Source: Choristoneura fumiferana (taxonomy: Eukaryota; Arthropoda; Insecta; Lepidoptera; Tortricidae). Taken from it: a stretch of DNA of 64,000 nt. A program made the position numbers and the translations under genes. Location of the stretch: contig NC_133481.1 in NCBI RefSeq assembly GCF_025370935.1, forward strand, positions 7,173,274 to 7,237,273. Reading direction: 5' to 3'. The notes beneath the pieces are model-generated. The model had not been told where the DNA came from. It made no database searches and worked only from the letters and a program-made list of their open reading frames with translations. Of the stretch, positions 1-10,372 are shown in pieces. Positions within the stretch are counted from its first letter, which is position 1; every line of letters begins with the position of its first letter.

Positions 1-540
1 TTTCTATAACTTCATTGCTTTGGTTTTTTTTTCTAATAATCTTCGAAAAGTTTTAAATAATAAGTGAGTCGTAAGTTCAATACAAGCGTGATATGAATAA
101 TATAAATAAATTATTTTTTGTTTCCATTTTTTATATCGAATAATAATGGCGTGTTATTCGACTATTCGCGAAAGCTATAGCGAATGGCGATTAATCGGTA
201 TTCGAATATTGTTATATTACGACTTCCCGCGGCGCGGCATCTCTAAATTGACACCACCAATTTACCATTCAACAGAGAGTAAAAATCTTGGTCTTATGAG
301 GATCTTGCAAGACATGTTATGTTGTTATAGATATTTTGTTATATAATCATGTATTGTTTTATGTTGATACCTATTGCAATTTAAATAAGTTTAATAAAAT
401 ATTTTAAAATACTAATTTAGTTTACTTGATACTAAAATACTAATTGAAAAGTAGGGTGCTCAAACATAGTTTTTGGTCGACATGCAGATATGACAAATAT
501 TGCGCCAGCGGCACAAGTGTTCCACCATCATTACTCTGCC
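1..540. other. AT-rich 5' flank, no gene seen
   Basis: AT-rich sequence with only short chance reading frames (for example 146-346) that show no domain, codon bias or splice context. I see no gene or named repeat here until the palindromic repeat half at 541. Confidence 0.5.
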
Positions 541-600
541 GGTGTCGGCGGGGCGGTACGATACGAACTTCGATTTTCAAATTCGTAGTAGCCCTGCAGA
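541..600. repeat. Half copy of the GTAGTAGCCCTGC palindromic repeat
   Basis: Carries the right arm of the family described at 702-818: GGTACGATACGAACTTCG followed by TTCGTAGTAGCCCTGCAG. The left arm is not recognisable, so this is a truncated copy. Confidence 0.7.
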
Positions 601-701
601 TTACCAGTTTGCAGTGAGTGGGCAACGTTTGCCACTATGACAGCCTCATAGGTACTAATACTCTTTGAAAATGGTCTTGCTTGCTTGCTTGGCCTCTCAG
701 C

Positions 702-818
702 CAGTAGGGCTACTACGAAATACGAGAATCGAATTTCGTATCGTACCGTCCCCCTAATATTATTTCATACGAGAGTGATGGTACGATACGCACATCGAAT
801 GTCGTAGTAGCCCTACAG
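702..818. repeat. Palindromic MITE, GTAGTAGCCCTGC family, copy 1
   Basis: Imperfect palindrome. The left arm reads CAGTAGGGCTACTACGAAA, then TTCGTATCGTACCGTCC. The right arm is the reverse complement of these, ending GTCGTAGTAGCCCTACAG. The middle holds a CTCGTATTAAAT-like segment in most copies. At least eight copies are in this window (702, 827, 8041, 12021, 12046, 42490, 58820, 59005, 62062). No transposase is encoded, so this is a non-autonomous foldback element. Confidence 0.8.
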
Positions 819-826
819 AGGCTGTA

Positions 827-923
827 GCAGGGCTACTACGGAACTCGAAGTTTGTATCGTACCGTCCTTCTAGCTCTCAGAGGGACCGCACGACACGAAC
901 TTCGAGTTTCGTAGTAGCCCTGC
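827..923. repeat. Palindromic MITE, GTAGTAGCCCTGC family, copy 2
   Basis: A second full palindrome, starting GCAGGGCTACTACGGAACTC and ending GAGTTTCGTAGTAGCCCTGC. It lies 8 bp after copy 1 and about 325 bp upstream of the synaptojanin start codon, so it may sit in the promoter region. Confidence 0.8.
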
Positions 924-1248
924 TGAAATCTGCCACAGGCTAAAAATACTAAATGTTTCTAAAACAGTGACGTTTTTTTCAGTATCTTAAACAGTTTTCC
1001 ATTGAACAGTGACAGTTTGTCACTCAAAATTGAGTCAATATTCCGATAGATTCCGATTAGCAATCAAATCAAAGCTCCCCCAGTTCACTTTGGTACAGTT
1101 CAGTACGTTTCTTTCTAATCAGTCAGATTAAAATCACCGTAAATTGTGTAGTTGGCAGTGGGACGCTCCTAGCAAAATACTTGATTGAATGTAGTCAAGG
1201 GGGCGGATGGGTTTAGCGTGGCTGTAACTGACGAAAAATAACGCAGCC

Positions 1249-4200
1249 ATGGCTATGTCTAAAGGGTTTAAAGTCTTGGAAAAATCATCTCCACCGAATC
1301 CTTACAGTATAATCTTGCAACACAGAAACAAAGATACTGCCCTGTTGTTTGAATCTCAGGCGGTGGTATCATTATCGCCTCAAGAGACTGACACACTTCG
1401 AAAAGCTTATCACAAAATCGCTGATGCATACGGTGTTCTGGGCGTTCTGCAACTGAACTCCGGCGACTCCTGCCTGCTGTACCTGGTGCTGGTCACCGGT
1501 TGCTGCTCTGTAGGTAAGGTTGGCGATATCGAAGTCTTCAAGATTACACAGACTCAATTTTTACCATTATTTTACCAGCCACAGGAGGACAAAGTTTATG
1601 AAGTGAGGAAACTGCTGAATTCTGGAACATTTTACTTTTCCTGGAATACAGGCAAATCAAATGATCACCTCTTTGATCTCACTCTTTGTAGTCAGCGTAA
1701 AAGTAAAGGTGTATCTGCTGACAACAGGTTCTTTTGGAACAGAACACTTTACATACATCTCATTAGATATGGAATAGATTGTGATGATTGGCTCACTAGA
1801 GCCATGTGTGGCTCAGTGGAGATACGAACTATCTATGTGGGCCATCGCCAAGCTAGGGCAGTCTTAATATCTCGTCTGAGCTGTGAGAGAGCTGGAACTC
1901 GATTTAATGTAAGGGGATGTAATGATGATGGTAATGTGGCCAACTTTGTAGAAACTGAACAAGCCATTTACATTGATGATTCTGTGGCTTCATACATTCA
2001 AACCAGAGGCTCAGTTCCTTTATTTTGGGAGCAGCCTGGCATCCAAGTTGGATCTCATAAAGTGAAGATGTCTAGGGGATATGATGCTTCTACCAGTGCT
2101 TGTGACAGACACTTTTCTTCACTGAAACGCACATATGGATCATTGATTGTAGTAAATCTCTTAGGGTCAAGTTTAATAGGAGGCAGCGAAGGGGAAGCTA
2201 CATTAAGCAATGCATTTCAGAAACATCTTAATGATTCTGCCCACTCTGATGTTGTACAAATTATATTTGATTATCATCAAGAAGTCCGATCCTCATCAAT
2301 TGAAGGTGCTTTAGGGAAATTTAAAAAGATAATAGATAAGTATTATGATGACATGGGAATTTTCAGTGCTAAAGGCAATGATATTTACAACATTCAGAAA
2401 GGTGTTATTCGCACCAATTGCCTGGATTGTCTTGACAGGACTAACTCAATACAGACATTTATTGGATTAGAAATGTTGGCTATACAAATGATGTTGTTGC
2501 AATGTATTGATAAAAAACAAAATGTGACTAGATTTGAAGAGGTCTTCAAGCAAATGTGGGTTAACAATGGTAATGAAATATCTAAAATCTACGCTGGCAC
2601 TGGTGCCATCCAGGGAGGCTCTAAATTGATTGATGGAGCCAGGTCAGCTGCCCGCACCATACAAAACAACTTATTAGATAACTCTAAGCAGGAAGCTATT
2701 GATATTCTTTTACTGGGTTCTACTTTAAATTCGGAACTTGCTGATCGTACCCGAATTTTGTTACCTGCCAATTTATTGCACACCTCACCAGCTGTACTAA
2801 GAGAAATGTGTCGCCGAGCCAATGAATTCACACAACCATCATCAATAAGAATAACTATTGGGACATATAATGTAAATGGAGGTAAACATTTCCGTAGTCT
2901 GGCATACAAGGATGTGTCTTTAGCTGATTGGCTGTTGGATTGTCCTAATAATGCATTAGTAAACACTGTCCATGGGAAAGAGCATCCCTCAGATATATTT
3001 GCTATTGGCTTTGAAGAAATTGTAGATCTTAATGCAAGTAACATAATGGCTGCAAGTTCAGATAATGCAAGGGCTTGGAGTGAAGAATTGGAAAAGGTGT
3101 TATGTAGGGATGCACCTTATACTCTACTATCATCTCATCAATTGGTAGGAGTGTGTCTTTTTGTATTTGCAAGAAAAGATTTAATCCCTCATATAAGAGA
3201 CGTTGCACTGGACTCTGTTAAAACTGGCCTTGGAGGTGCAACTGGCAATAAAGGAGCAGTAGCTATAAGATTAGTCATCTACGGAACATCCGTTTGTTTT
3301 GTTTGTGCGCACTTCGCGGCTGGTCAGTCCCAGGTCACCGAACGGAATGCGGATTACACAGAAATATCTAGAAAAGTGGTTTTTCCAATGGGGCGATCTC
3401 TATATTCCCATGATTACGTATTTTGGTGCGGAGATTTTAACTACCGCATCGATTTGGATAAGGATGAAGTAAGATTACTTGTGTCACAAAATAATCTGCA
3501 ACGCCTTTTAGAAAACGACCAGCTTATGAAACAAAAATCACAACATTTAGTTTTCAAGAACTGTTTTGAGGGTGATATCACTTTTCCGCCGACATATAAA
3601 TATGACCTTTTCAGCGATGACTATGATACTAGCGAAAAGTGCCGCGCGCCAGCTTGGACCGACCGCATCCTGTGGCGAAGCAGGAAACATACGATCGACC
3701 CGGAAGGAACATCAGAAGTAGCCGCCGGCAAGTTACTGCACTACGGTCGCGCGGAATTAAAACAAAGCGATCATCGACCGGTGATAGCTATTCTAGAAGT
3801 AGAAGTTTTGCAAGTCAGCTACACGAAATGCATGGAAGTGTTTTATGAAGTTGTAAAAGATCTGGGGCCTCCTGATGCTACAATCATTGTACAACCATAT
3901 GACGAGATTAACAGCGAGGAGTCTGTATTCGACGACAACGTGATGGCAGCTGTTCTGCAAGAGCTTGCTACTATAGGCGAGGTTACACTCGTGCGTTTCG
4001 TTGATGACCAATCATTGAGTATAACTTTCCGAGACGGTCAAAATGCGCTAGCAGCTGCGCAAAAAGAGTATCTAACCGTCTGCTCAATTCCTTTGCGAAT
4101 CACTTTAAAGTCGCCCGATTGGGTAGAAATAGTTCGGTCAGAATTGAGTCTTTGTACGAACAATACGCTTCCCCTGAACGGGGATGTTCAAGCGGACAGG

Positions 4201-4541
4201 CCTTTGAGATCTGCACCGCCGACGCCTCGTCGTCAGCAGCCGAGCAGGCCGCCAGCCCCGTCCCCGACGCCGCTGGTGCCCTCGCGCGCGCCCGCCGCGT
4301 CAGCGAGCCCCGCCCGTCCTCCGCCGCCGCGGCCGGCCCCGCTGACGCCAGCGGCTGACAGCAAGCCTGTGCCGCCGCCCCAGGTATCCTCTCCCCGGCG
4401 GACAGCGTGCCCCCGCCGTCATGCTCGCCTCCGCCGCCGCCGGGCAGCAGCACGCCGCCGGTCGCCGGCCCGCCACCCCCGGTGCCTGCGCGCCAGGGAG
4501 CCCCACCCCCGCTGCCGGCACGTCCCAGACCAGCTACGTAA
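1249..4541 (+). CDS. Synj: Synaptojanin (Sac1 plus inositol 5-phosphatase), one giant exon
   Basis: Phosphoinositide phosphatase that strips PI(4,5)P2 and PI(3/4)P to uncoat endocytosed synaptic vesicles. The start MAMSKGF matches the family's conserved N-terminus. The Sac1 domain spans about residues 1-520 with the CX5R catalytic loop NCLDCLDRTN at 390-399. The 5-phosphatase domain follows: GTYNVNG from 538, WCGDFNYR from 726, PAWTDRIL from 801 and SDHRP at 840-844, all catalytic motifs intact. An RRM-like domain covers about 856-970, then a proline-rich tail that binds SH3 partners. The frame is open to 4566, but after 4381 the proline-rich sequence continues one frame over (PADSVPPPS..., PPLPARPRPAT). 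One missing C in the CCCC run at 4378-4381 would explain this. In that frame the end is either TAA at 4539-4541 or a GTAAGA splice donor at 4538. No intron interrupts the first 1,040 codons. Identity is very sure; the 3' end is not. Confidence 0.95.
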
Positions 4542-5546
4542 GAACGCATACGACTGTTTTTTTTAGTATTTTTAATATCTAACTTGAACAAATCATGTAT
4601 AATATAATGGTTTAAATGTTTCGTAGACAGTTCCTTCGGTTTTGCTTATTAGCATTATTGTTATTTATTGCATAGATTACATTATAAATACTTTGTTAGA
4701 GGAATTAAACTATTCCAGGCAAAATGATGGTTTAGAGATAATAATTTCAATTATAATATAGAATAGTTTACAAGCAAACTTTAGACGTAGAGTACGATAA
4801 AATGTTGTACCAGACCACACATTTAGTAGAAATATCAATCCGTCTATTTTCAGCGCCCTTTTTCCTATTATGGATATTGCAGTCACAATTACGGATAAAT
4901 CGAGGACAAATTTACTTAGATTTCAACAACATTTGTTAATTTAAGGTTTATTTGGAAATGTTTGTATGCGATATAGTCCACATTAATTTTGCTAGCAGCT
5001 GAATTGTTGTTTGGTGTTATAGGTAACGATATTTTGTTACAAATGCGTATGTTCTATGTTATGTGGCATGTGGAATTTCAACTTACCGTTGCGCTGTAAC
5101 CTTACGTATGGTGATCGCGTAATTTACTTGTAGCCTTTGAAACGCATAACTCTTCTCTATTTGTATTTGCCGCGACAAACGAATGGTAGAGTAGAATACA
5201 AAGTTTTTTTTGTTTTAGTTACGTATTTAGGTACTTACGTACGTACGCACGTTCTTCTTGCACCTTTTGATGAGGCGTGCTGAATTCTTTAAAAGAAATG
5301 TCTTAATACATTAGCTATAGAGAAGGTTACTTGTGACCGCGAAAATAATCGGCTGCAAATGCCAGTGCTTTAACAACTTATGGTAGGTGACTTCTGAAAT
5401 ACATATCTATATCACCAAAGCAAAGGATAGCTTTTATGCTCAGAAATTAAATCTTGTTAATACGTATTCGTGACAATGACAAACCAGAGGTACCTGCACA
5501 CTACTTAGTATTTAATTTATTGCAGATATAAAGCCACATACAAATT

Positions 5547-5749
5547 AACGCACGTAAAAAGAGCTCTTGGCGATGGCGGTATACTTGCGCAGTGAGCGCG
5601 AAATACGGACCATTTTGGCGGCGGAGCAGTGGGGGACGCGGGAGGGGGCGTAGGAGCGCGCGCGCAGCCGTCACGCCAGTGGCCTGTTAGTTGACAGATG
5701 CGAAAATTTATTCCCTCCACTAGCCACCCAGAGCCCTTTTTACGTGCGT
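5547..5749. mobile_element. MITE with 20 bp terminal inverted repeats
   Basis: ACGCACGTAAAAAGAGCTCT at the left end pairs with AGAGCCCTTTTTACGTGCGT at the right end with one mismatch. The 203 bp element has a GC-rich centre (GGGGGCGTAGGAGCGCGCGC) unlike its AT-rich surroundings. I see no clear target-site duplication. Confidence 0.65.
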
Positions 5750-6736
5750 CGACTTGTATATTATATCTACGAGTACCTAGCTAGATGTTATACATACATA
5801 GTATCTATATCCAGTAATTATCGTATTCACGGTGTAACCATACTTGTGCGATTCACTATGGATTTACTGCTTCTGTAACCAGATCATGTGACATGTCTAT
5901 AGGTATGATAAAGAACTGTTCACATCGCGAAGTAGGTAGTATATTTATTCATCATAATTATCTATCTGTCACTTTTTCCAAACTTTTTACAATTTTTACG
6001 TACGTCGGGAGGCCCCGTGACCCGGGAGCCCCGTATAATTGATACGGCAGATCAGATACGGTGGTAGCTACGCCCCTGCTTGTATTACCAGATGAAAAAA
6101 AAACATTACAATGTAATTAATTTAGTTTTTTTTCTTTCATTTTTAATTTGTCGTTCAACTTACGGGACAACCTGTATAGTATCCTATTATGTAATAATTT
6201 ATTTAATTATTTTATTCACATTAATTCGGGCTTTAGATTAATAAGATAAATTGAGAAGCCATGAACCGTTACCTCGCTTCGTGGTAGCTAATACGAACGG
6301 CAGTAGTTCAGGAACTCTGCTATTGCCTATGATTAGGAACGAAAAAAAACAGACATGTCGCGCGCGTGAAAAATAATATGACAACTGTTTTAATGAATTT
6401 GTCTCCACTCCACCCAGCCTTGTGAACAGTTCATGTGTGTAGTTATCAGTGTTATTAGCTTTTTTATGTCCATGTAACATAATATTTATAATAACAATAT
6501 AATACATAGATACGCCGCCATGGTTTCAGACTTTAAACTATATTTTATTTTATCACAATGATTTATGAAAATGATCTCACAATTTTCTCTGTGGTTTATG
6601 AGTTTGAAATAATACTAAAGTATGATTCAAATTATATTAAAATAAAGTGTTAATGTTAGCTGGTTTTGAAGTTTATCACATCATCATGAAAATTGTTTAA
6701 CTTAACTACATAGATATTTATTGTAAATAGACTGCT

Positions 6737-6820
6737 AAAATCATTACTCTTCCTTTGACTTTGCCGTAGTCGAGTAATAAAATCATTACTCTTCCTTTGG
6801 CTTTGCCGTAGTCGAGTAAA
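6737..6820. repeat. 42 bp tandem duplication
   Basis: Two adjacent copies of a 42 bp unit (TCATTACTCTTCCTTTG then CTTTGCCGTAGTCGAGTAA) that differ at one or two bases. Confidence 0.85.
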
Positions 6821-7410
6821 AATAGAAATGAATCAGAATTAAGTATGTGAAATAAATCTATTGGCAAACCTATTATTATAAATGATTGGATAATATCGGT
6901 ACTTTAAATACTTGCCTAAAGGTTTGTTAAAAGTTAAATTTATTTCACATGATTATTTCGAAGTAACTTATTTTTAGTTTAAGGTACTTACCTAATAAAA
7001 AACAACTGTTTGTTTACTTTGTCAATTAATTATTATAAATATATAAAGTATCCGCAATTAAGTTACCTACTTCAGGTAGGTAATTTTGAATTGAAAAATT
7101 CTAAGAACAGAAGTATATAGGGTGCCCTTAAGTATGTAAACATGACAAGACTCCGTGTCAAAGACGTCATCTCAGAGCGTGCGTCTTCGTTCACAATTAG
7201 GACTTGTCTGCTCTGTTATGTTTGTTTTGTTGGTGACGGTACTTATTTATTTTAATGAGATAATGAGATTACCTATCCATTTCTTTACTGTTATGTTATT
7301 CTATTATTTAAAATGATAATGACCATCAAGTTAAAAGCGCATATATAGTTGATTTAATGTTTACTTCCTGCTCAACTCACCAGCAACACAAATAGTCTTC
7401 ATAAGTACAA

Positions 7411-7794
7411 TTCACAAGAGCTGGCAAGAATGATTTAAATGAGTGAATGATAAGATAATGTATAATGTGTGCATCAAAATCGAAAAAAAAAGTTGGTATA
7501 AAAATTGATAATTAAACTTTTAACCGCCAATACGTTTTCATTCGTACGTGCCCGTATCGCCACCTACACCGAAACTATATGAAATTTTGTCTTAATTATA
7601 AGACTGCGGCGAAATGAGCTGGATAATTTTTGTCTTATAATTCAGACAATGGCGGTTAAAGGGTTAAGAAGTAGGTACCTATTATGTTCTTGTTTACAAA
7701 ATATTAGGAGGCCCCTGTATAATAAGAACGGAACTCAGTGATGTGATATTACATATCTACTCTCGTTCTATTCATTCGTGCCAGCTCTTGTGAA
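7411..7794. mobile_element. MITE-like element with 23 bp inverted ends
   Basis: TTCACAAGAGCTGGCAAGAA at 7411 pairs with the right end TTCGTGCCAGCTCTTGTGAA finishing at 7794, with one mismatch over 23 bp. It encloses 384 bp, including a second, TTAA-flanked element at 7516-7663, so this looks like a nested insertion. Confidence 0.6.
7516..7663. mobile_element. piggyBac-like MITE flanked by TTAA
   Basis: The left end ACTTTTAACCGCCA pairs with the right end TGGCGGTTAAAGGG (12 of 14), and TTAA sits exactly outside both ends (7512-7515 and 7664-7667). TTAA target duplication is the hallmark of the piggyBac superfamily. At 148 bp it is non-autonomous. Confidence 0.7.
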
Positions 7795-8040
7795 TCAACC
7801 CATATACATTAATATAGGTAATTTGTCTTGTCTGTTCGAATTGCAGTAATCGAGATTATTTCATCTTATAGCACTGCTTAATGCCCGCCTTCCACTCCAC
7901 TAAATAACCCTCCTTCGGGCAGTCGGGTAAAAAGGGTAATGAATGAGCGTAAACGGGGGTTACGGACTGAGCGTATCAGACTACCGGAGGAGCAACAAGC
8001 TTACGACTCTTATTTAGTTACCTAGCACATCTAAGTATGC

Positions 8041-8175
8041 AGCGGGCTACTATGAAAAGCGAAAATCGAAGTTCGCATCGTACCGTCCCTTTCAATTTCG
8101 TATTAATTAATATATAAGCGTCAGCGGGACGGCAAGACACAAAGTTCGAATTTTGCAGTACGTAACGTAGTAATA
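8041..8175. repeat. Palindromic MITE, GTAGTAGCCCTGC family, diverged copy
   Basis: Left arm GCGGGCTACTATGAAAAG and ATCGAAGTTCGCATCGTACC; middle CGTATTAATTAATA; right arm GCGGGACGGCAAGACACAAAG. It is more diverged than the copies at 702 or 12046. Confidence 0.7.
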
Positions 8176-8230
8176 GGGTCTGTTCGCCATTGACGCCGGA
8201 AGCGGAGCGGTGCGGCGCGGCGCCGGTTAG

Positions 8231-8345
8231 CCGGTTGTAATATTCTAGCTAACGTAAAAGAGGGCACACATAATACCGCGCCACGCTTATTTCCCGCGCG
8301 GTATTCTGTGTGCCCTCTTTCATGTTCGCTCGAATATTACAACCG
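8231..8345. repeat. Long hairpin, about 50 bp arms with a 14 bp loop
   Basis: CCGGTTGTAATATTC... AAGAGGGCACACA ... ATACCGCGC on the left pairs with GCGCGGTAT ... TGTGTGCCCTCTTT ... GAATATTACAACCGG on the right with a few mismatches. Weaker GC-rich arms (AGCGGAGCGG and CGCCTCCGC) extend the palindrome to about 8190-8385. It is a palindromic MITE or foldback element; no coding function is seen. Confidence 0.8.
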
Positions 8346-9322
8346 GTACCGCCTCCGCATCGCCCCGCCTCCGCTCTCTGTTTCTTCCTAGCTACGTATA
8401 AACGGACTTTGTACGGAATCTGCTCCGCTTGCAGTGGAAGGTGAGCATTAATTATGCCAAACAATATATTTATTAATTGTTTTATGAACCCCTATTTTAG
8501 TATGTTTTGTTAAAAATAAGTACATACGTCGTAGTTTAAGTTAATTCCGAGGTTTAATTGATCAAATAGGCTGTGCTCTGCGTGCATTTCCATTTCCCTG
8601 AATTTAAAATGACCGGGCTAGGCTAGCTACAACTGCGCTTATGAAAACTTTAAACCTACGAGGCTGTACTCGCGTAGCTTAGTATAGGCCACTCTGTTAT
8701 GTTATACTATACTATGTGGCGACTCCACTCCATGAGAAGTCAGGTTTTTACAAGCTTTTATTTAGTTTCACCTGTCCCGTTGTCTGTCTGTAATCAAATC
8801 TTGCAAGTTAAATTTGACTAACTTTTAGTAGTCAGATTGACTTGAAATTTGGAATAGGTAGGTACTTATGTAAATTGCGTGACAATACATAATCTAGTAG
8901 TGACATCCTGGTAGTCCGGCCAGGTTTATCTCCGCAGGACGCAACTCTTCAACGGTTAATATCCTTGACTTGAAATTTGGTATGCAAATGTAGTTTAAAT
9001 GGCAATGCAAGTAAAGTTGACAAAAAGTACAGTCAGCAAAAAACGCATGTATTAAAAATGTCATTTTTATCAAAAACTTGTTTTACCGACGAAAAAACGG
9101 AGGAGGTGCTCAAGTCGACGGACGCGATATATATTTTTTATGGATGATAACATAACATAACGCATAACTTTTTACAGAGTAGTCTGATTTTGATAAGTAA
9201 TTCTTTTTTTATTGGAAAAGGGTAGGTATATACCCAGAAGTTGGTCCCATATAGGTAAATTTGTTAAAAAATCATTCATTTGTTAACAAAACAGGGGATG
9301 ATTCAGTCACTGATTGTTATGT

Positions 9323-9468
9323 CTGGGGCCCTAGTGAAAAAGGGGTTAATTCTGCAGAAGTTGAACAGCTGATTTCGACTTAAACCCCACACAACCCCCT
9401 TTACACATAAAATAGAAAAGAGCCGTGTAGTTTTTGCATACTTAACCCCTTTTTCACTAGGGTCCCAG
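9323..9468. mobile_element. MITE with 26 bp inverted ends
   Basis: CCCTAGTGAAAAAGGGGTTAA at the left pairs with TTAACCCCTTTTTCACTAGG at the right; flanking bases (CTGGGG and TCCCAG) add to the pairing. 146 bp, no coding capacity. Confidence 0.75.
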
Positions 9469-9494
9469 ATGTATGACCACGCATAAAACATAAT

Positions 9495-9775
9495 AAAATC
9501 GAGCGCCCCCTCCCCCTCTAAAAGCTACTGTTGATTTGAAATAATTAATAATGATAATATGCCAAATTACAAGGAAAATTAGGTATAACGGCAAAGTTTG
9601 CTTGAGAATTATTAGTACCTAGGTAGTTTAAGAGTAAATAGCAGTCTAAAGTATAAAATATACCTAAATTTGGAAGATTCCGTACAAAATGCTTAGAAAA
9701 TTATTAGGTACTTGATTTTTTCGTAACGGCTACGGAACCCTATCTCGGGCGTGTCCGACACGCTCTTGTTTATTG
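9495..9775 (+). repeat. Truncated GGTTCCG-family repeat
   Basis: Contains the family's internal words (AAATCGAGCGCCC, GAGAATTATTAGTA, AAGAGTAAATAGCAG) and its end GGCTACGGAACCCTAT followed by the CGTGTCCGACACGCTCTTG hairpin. The 5' half with the (CTGT)n tract is missing. Confidence 0.75.
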
Positions 9776-10309
9776 TTATGTTGGTCTACCTACACTGAAC
9801 TAAATTTATTTTTTTACTTTTATACACTGTTTTGTTGCCATTTATTTAGTTATTTCGAGACATTTTTATTAAGTTTTATTTTTCTAGAAAGTTGTTTAAA
9901 AAAAGATCCTAAACCGTAGTAGGTATACCTATGTACATCCATTCATTCCCATATATCTCTTCACATACAGAAAAAACATTTAGTTGTATATTTTCATGAA
10001 AGATTTCTTTTCAGAAATATTTTTTTCATATACAATATATGTATAGATTCATTTCATACAGTAAAAAACAAAACACAAAATGTAAATCAGACTTCTGTTT
10101 ATTGATGAGTGCTTTATTATAATGTTACTTATAGAAAAACGAATTATTCAGCAATATTAGCCAGCATAGGTAAATGTTCTGTTAAATGTATATTATGTGA
10201 AATATAGAACTGTTCAAATAATAAATAGTTTTATTTCCTTTTAGGTAACATATAGAATTTCATTTAATAATATGAAGTTAAATAAAACAATGATTGTGAT
10301 TATATTTCC

Positions 10310-10315
10310 TTTATT
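10310..10315 (-). promoter_or_regulatory. Poly(A) signal of COX7A
   Basis: TTTATT on the + strand, AATAAA on the minus strand, 58 nt beyond the COX7A stop codon. Confidence 0.6.
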
Positions 10316-10372
10316 TGAAATCTATATAACACAGGCAACTAATACATAATGTATATTTAAATAATAATTGGT

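Larger units (their letters stand above)
4542..10309. other. Intergenic, AT-rich, several MITEs, no gene
   Basis: No reading frame here has family resemblance or splice context. If synaptojanin has a last small exon it should lie in this stretch, but I cannot identify one. Recognisable contents are the inverted-repeat elements and repeat fragments listed separately at 5547, 6737, 7411, 7516, 8041, 8231, 9323 and 9495. At 7895-7930 there is also a repeat tail (CTTCGGGCAGTCGGGTAAAA) that recurs at 26165 and 32445. Confidence 0.6.

Noticed and set aside
1249..4566. Synaptojanin as a processed retrogene
   Set aside because: Catalytic motifs are intact, a splice donor may follow at 4538, and no poly(A) remnant or flanking duplication is seen.
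4100..4591. 163-codon minus-strand frame and 79-codon plus frame over the synaptojanin tail
   Set aside because: Shadow frames of the GC-rich proline-rich coding region.
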